Assembly (NCBI GenBank): GCA_018881555.1
Contig: JACAXG010000104.1
Coordinates: forward strand, 2,128,887 to 2,192,886
Direction: 5' to 3'
DNA: 64,000 nt
From: Amblyornis subalaris
Lineage: Eukaryota > Chordata > Aves > Passeriformes > Ptilonorhynchidae
The notes beneath the pieces are model-generated. The model worked only from the letters and a program-made list of their open reading frames with translations, did no database searches and was not told the origin of the DNA. Below are positions 60,041-64,000 of this stretch, one piece after another; the first letter of the stretch is position 1; every line of letters begins with the position of its first letter. The position numbers and the translations under genes were made by a program.

Positions 60041-63000
60041 ACTGCACCATTCGTGGTTTAAGAGGAAAACTTTAATCTTAACAGTTTAGCCCAAAATGTA
60101 CTTGGGAGCAGTGATTTGAATGAAGCATTCTCCGGAACACTATGGTTGAAGAATAAATTCTACAGCTGAAAAGGTGGTACATGATGTACTGAGAGGTGTG
60201 GACTCCCCATGAGCTTTTGTTTGGATAAGTTAATGCGCAGTACTTGCCCCCTCTAATTGTTAATCACTCTTGTGCCAATATGTTTTGCTCAAGTTTATTC
60301 TGTGCAGCTGCTGCAAGCCCATGCCAGATGGTAACATAGCTCTTCAGGCATGAGAAATAGAACTGAAAGAACCAGAAATGTCTCAGATCCCCATGTAAGG
60401 GAGATCTGATTCTATAGGCAGTGGGAATTCTGTATATGAAAGGCTTGTAAAGTCAAGCCCTTTGCATGCTTTAACCTAATACAATTAGCCTGCCCTTTGA
60501 TTTTAGTGGCTTAAGCTGTTTGCCATTACAAATGTCGTCAGAAGAACAACACTTTTAAATTGGAGGCAAACATCTTAGTTCAAATTTGATTATCTAATTA
60601 AGATCTAGAACCATACTTAGACAGTCAACAAAAGAAGGCTTGGGTTTTTTTGTATTTGCCTTGTGTCTGAAAATGCCAAGTGCCTTTTTAAACAGGATAT
60701 TTTATTTTGACATATAATTTAAACTCCCAAGTTGGTGACATTTTTTCCCCCCACTTCCTGGTTGGTTTTCTATAGAGGTCATGTATTTTGTATTGAGAAT
60801 GGTCATTGCACAGAACATGCAGACCAAGTATGTCAAACTATAATATCTATCTTTGGTATTGGAGATAACATAGCATTCAAAATATTCTTCTTTTTATAAG
60901 AACTCTGAATTACAAACAAGAATTTTAAAAAGTATATATATTTATAAACTCAGTAACAGAAAGTGTTTATTGGTCTGAGAAGTTATAAACATAAAAATAA
61001 AATTGTGTTTGCAGTGTAGTGATAAATTTCATCAGGATAATATGTTATATGATGGAAAAAATGCGCCAGTACATCTATTCCAACCTTGCTCTTTTTCTCA
61101 GAAAGGTCAGAAGATGAAAGTATGCCCTGTCAGGCAGCCAGCACCATTTTACAGCTGTTATTAGTTGCACTCAGCCTAGAGGAAATGGGCTCTTGCCTTC
61201 AGCTCACAAAATCAAAGCCTGAAACTCATTGTGCAAAAAATTCAGATTGGATCTCTAACGTACTTGAAATCGATCTTGGTTCAGGTCCAGACTAGCTCTA
61301 TGCACTTGCACCCATTTGCTGGAATTTTGTTTCTCTGATGTTTTCCAGCAAAGGTGAATATTTTTTTTCCCCCTGTATCTGAAGATGTGCAAACTTTTGC
61401 AAGTTTTCATGACAAGCACTATTACGTNATCTGTGTTTTATACCTTCTTTAGCTGATGCCATGAAAGTTTTGCAAATTTTGCTTTGATTTTTTCCAGTAA
61501 GACTCACTTCAGCTGATGTCCCAACACAATCCAAGGGACAGAGGGCTGCCTCCATGTGTATATTCACTGACAGTGAGTTTGAACCAGTCAGGTGGTCTTT
61601 ATCCTTATTGTGTGTCTGCCAACTCGTGTCTGCCAATCCATGTGCCTTTTCAGGTTGTTTAATCTATCGGTCACATTTTGTCTAGCCTAGGAGGTAGCTG
61701 TGATACTGACATGCTTTAGCTGGTGGCTGCTAGTATATTCTTAAAGTGTGATACAGGATGTATCGGTACTGCAAAACACAGTTATGAAGCCTAAGCAGCA
61801 GCAGCAACGATGAAGTAATTTGCACTTTAATTTCACACAAGAAGCTTGCTTTCAGGGCTGTGAGAACATATGTAGCAAAGGACAGATCAAACTGCTGCAA
61901 AAGACACAAAATAGGAAAGCTGCAGGGACGGTGACTAGTGGGTAACCAGTATTTCCTGAAGGTTTATGCCTTCTTTGCTTGTCTTTCCTTGTGTGTTTTC
62001 ACAAGTGCTTATGTGAGTGTGTCCAAGTTACAGCTGCACTCCATTTGCTACCTACCAGCTGGCCCAAAATCCAAGATGTGTTGTCCTCTGGGAGATGCAA
62101 GCTATGCCTGGTTAAGGCTGTGCTTTCTTGCACTGTAACCAGTTAATATGTGTTATAATTTGTGCTAAGCTTCAAGCTAAGGAGCCTAGAAGTGAAATGA
62201 GACTTATGCCATGGAGACTGTTAAAAGAGCTTGGCCAGGTTTGCTCTGCATGCTTCTATTGCATAGAAGCCCAGCAGAGACGGTGAAACCAAATTAAACC
62301 AATTATCAATATTGTGCTGTTCAGCAAATGCTTCTGTTTCTGATGGTGTTAATGAAGTGGCAGGAGCAATTTGAAGGCCACAGTTCCCGCAATAAAGTGC
62401 TGGCTGTGCACAAATGAAGCAGCAAGCAGCCCCAGGAGGGACAGCTGGAAGACGGGGGGAGAAAGCAGAGGCAAGAAGTGATTGTCTGTCTCCTGAGAAT
62501 GGGACCAATTTTCAGTGCAGCTATGCCAGCTGAGCTCCAGGGAGGCACCAGGGAATCCAGCNCAATAGGATTTAATTTGTGTGTATGCGTATAGATTATA
62601 TATGACAGGCACGATTCCACATGCCTCCCAAATCATGGCACTGTACTTAAGCCCTTATACATAGATAATGCAGACGTGGGATAATCAAAGCAACCTTTGT
62701 CATGCTGAAAGCTGAAACTCCTGAGGGCAGAGTTTAATCAGTGTATTATTGGAACTAAAATTCCAGCCTTACTGGAGTGATTGTATTACTAGATGCCATA
62801 TTTAATTCATGAAGAAAACTATGAGTTTTAAAATTGAAATGAGACTCAAAATTTGCTGGTTGATGCAGAATGTAAAATTAATTTTCAGTTGGTCATGAGC
62901 AACAAAGAAATAGGTAAGAAAGAGCAAAAAAACCCTTTCTCATCTGTGTCTGAATTCCTTTTGTCAGGTCATTAACAGTCTCAAAAAATGTTAAAAGAAA

Positions 63001-64000
63001 ACACTGGAGAAAGGTAGTTGTGATTCACTTCACAAGTTGCATCTCTGTTCTTACCAAAGAAGGATTTTCTTCTATTCCTTTAACAGTGTGTGTAAATGGC
63101 AAAGTTCTACAGGCNGAAGAAATATTTCTGCATTATTTAAATATATAAGAAAATTATTACTTCCCTATGGTTTTTGTAGTATTAACTCCTTTTCGTTCTT
63201 GTTTTCAGACAAGAGAATTGCTAAGAATTGTTAATGTATCACTTCTACATACACATATAGACTGTAATCATTATCCTTGTGCTTGAGCTTGGGTGTTTTC
63301 CTACAGCTTTAGCAACGTTTGGTTTAATTAAAAAAATAAAGAATGTGCTGATTCAAAAGAAAATATGACANTGAAATAAATCTGGGTTATATTTGGTTAA
63401 TAAGGAAACAGAGGATGATGCCGGATGTGGTGGTGACCAGGATGTTCCATTCCAGCTTTCCTTCCTCATTTAACTTTTCTTTGCCTGCTCCAGCTAGAAA
63501 CGATGTATGAGGGCTGGAACAACAGCAGGCATGGGAGTTTTTCATTACCTGCCCTTCTGGCACAGTAGCACAGCAATCACCATATCTCCACCTTCCTTCC
63601 TGTATTCTCTTTGTTTCCCACCATGGGGATGTTCTTCCTCCTGATGTGCCATATCTTCCCCCAGGTATGGTTTAATAGTTACTGTTGAAGTCCCAGCAGA
63701 AATTAGTTTGTAAATTGGAGACCTGTAACAGAACTTCAGGATGACAAATTACACAGTATCTTCCTGCAGGCTGACAAACTCCAGTGCTTCCACACATTGT
63801 GGTTCACATGTTTGTTCAGACTCTGGCTTTTCATCTGTAGAACAGCAAAAGAATAACCGCACCTCTTGTTGGCAAGGAAGTCACATCCCCACATGATATT
63901 TTGGGCACCAACCTCTCACTGATTTTTGAACCTGGACNTTGAACTCTGTGGTTATCTGTGTCCAGTCTTAAGTAAATGTGCTTGAATTTGTGGTAGTTGA

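Larger units (their letters stand above)
46601..64000. other. Gene-poor flank upstream of CDC16
   Basis: About 17 kb with no recognisable exon on either strand. It holds CR1 fragments, microsatellites and unique AT-rich sequence. In human the next gene on this side is RASA3; none of its exons is recognisable here. Confidence 0.65.

Noticed and set aside
46983..64000. Exons of the next gene (RASA3 expected from human synteny)
   Set aside because: No stretch matched RASA3 C2 or GAP domain sequence. The first exon is probably beyond the right edge.
1..64000. CRISPR arrays, operons, prokaryotic mobile elements
   Set aside because: All features are vertebrate: spliced genes, CR1, SINE and LTR repeats. 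No spaced repeat array is present.

Overview
The window is nuclear DNA from a bird, probably a songbird (passerine). The evidence is intron-rich genes with vertebrate splice signals, about thirteen avian CR1 LINE fragments, two LTR-type repeats, and two copies of a SINE with a tRNA-Ile head and a CR1-type tail, a combination I recall from passerines (TguSINE1). Isolated N bases mark a draft assembly.

Two housekeeping genes lie head-to-tail on the minus strand. CDC16 (APC/C subunit APC6) is complete: 18 coding exons from the ATG at 46415 to the stop at 23966, with 1872 coding bases and 623 residues. All exon joins keep frame and all introns are GT-AG. UPF3A (nonsense-mediated decay factor) starts at 20591, 3.4 kb beyond the CDC16 stop, and runs off the left edge. 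Eight coding exons are present (1022 bases, 340 codons plus 2 bases), so the C-terminal part with the exon-junction-complex-binding end lies outside. The same CDC16-UPF3A tandem order is known in human 13q34.

Layout, left to right: 1-1713 is UPF3A intron 8; 1714-20591 holds UPF3A exons 8 to 1, with SINE, CR1 and LTR insertions in the introns; about 20300-20770 is a CpG-rich promoter with two near-perfect TCTCGCGAGA elements; 20592-23965 is the intergenic gap; 23966-46415 is CDC16; about 46030-46600 is the CDC16 CpG-rich promoter; 46620-64000 is about 17 kb with no recognisable gene, holding CR1 fragments, a 155-bp (TTCTC)n tract and an unusually long CR1 copy at 58755-59655.

There is no sign of a novel multi-gene system. 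The best leads are a perfect 18-bp inverted repeat in CDC16 intron 16, the paired CGCG elements at the UPF3A promoter, the SINE/LINE pair that share a 3' tail, an LTR interrupted by a CR1 copy, and a tandemly duplicated splice-donor-like unit in a UPF3A intron. All identifications come from reading the sequence and from remembered family features; no database search was run.
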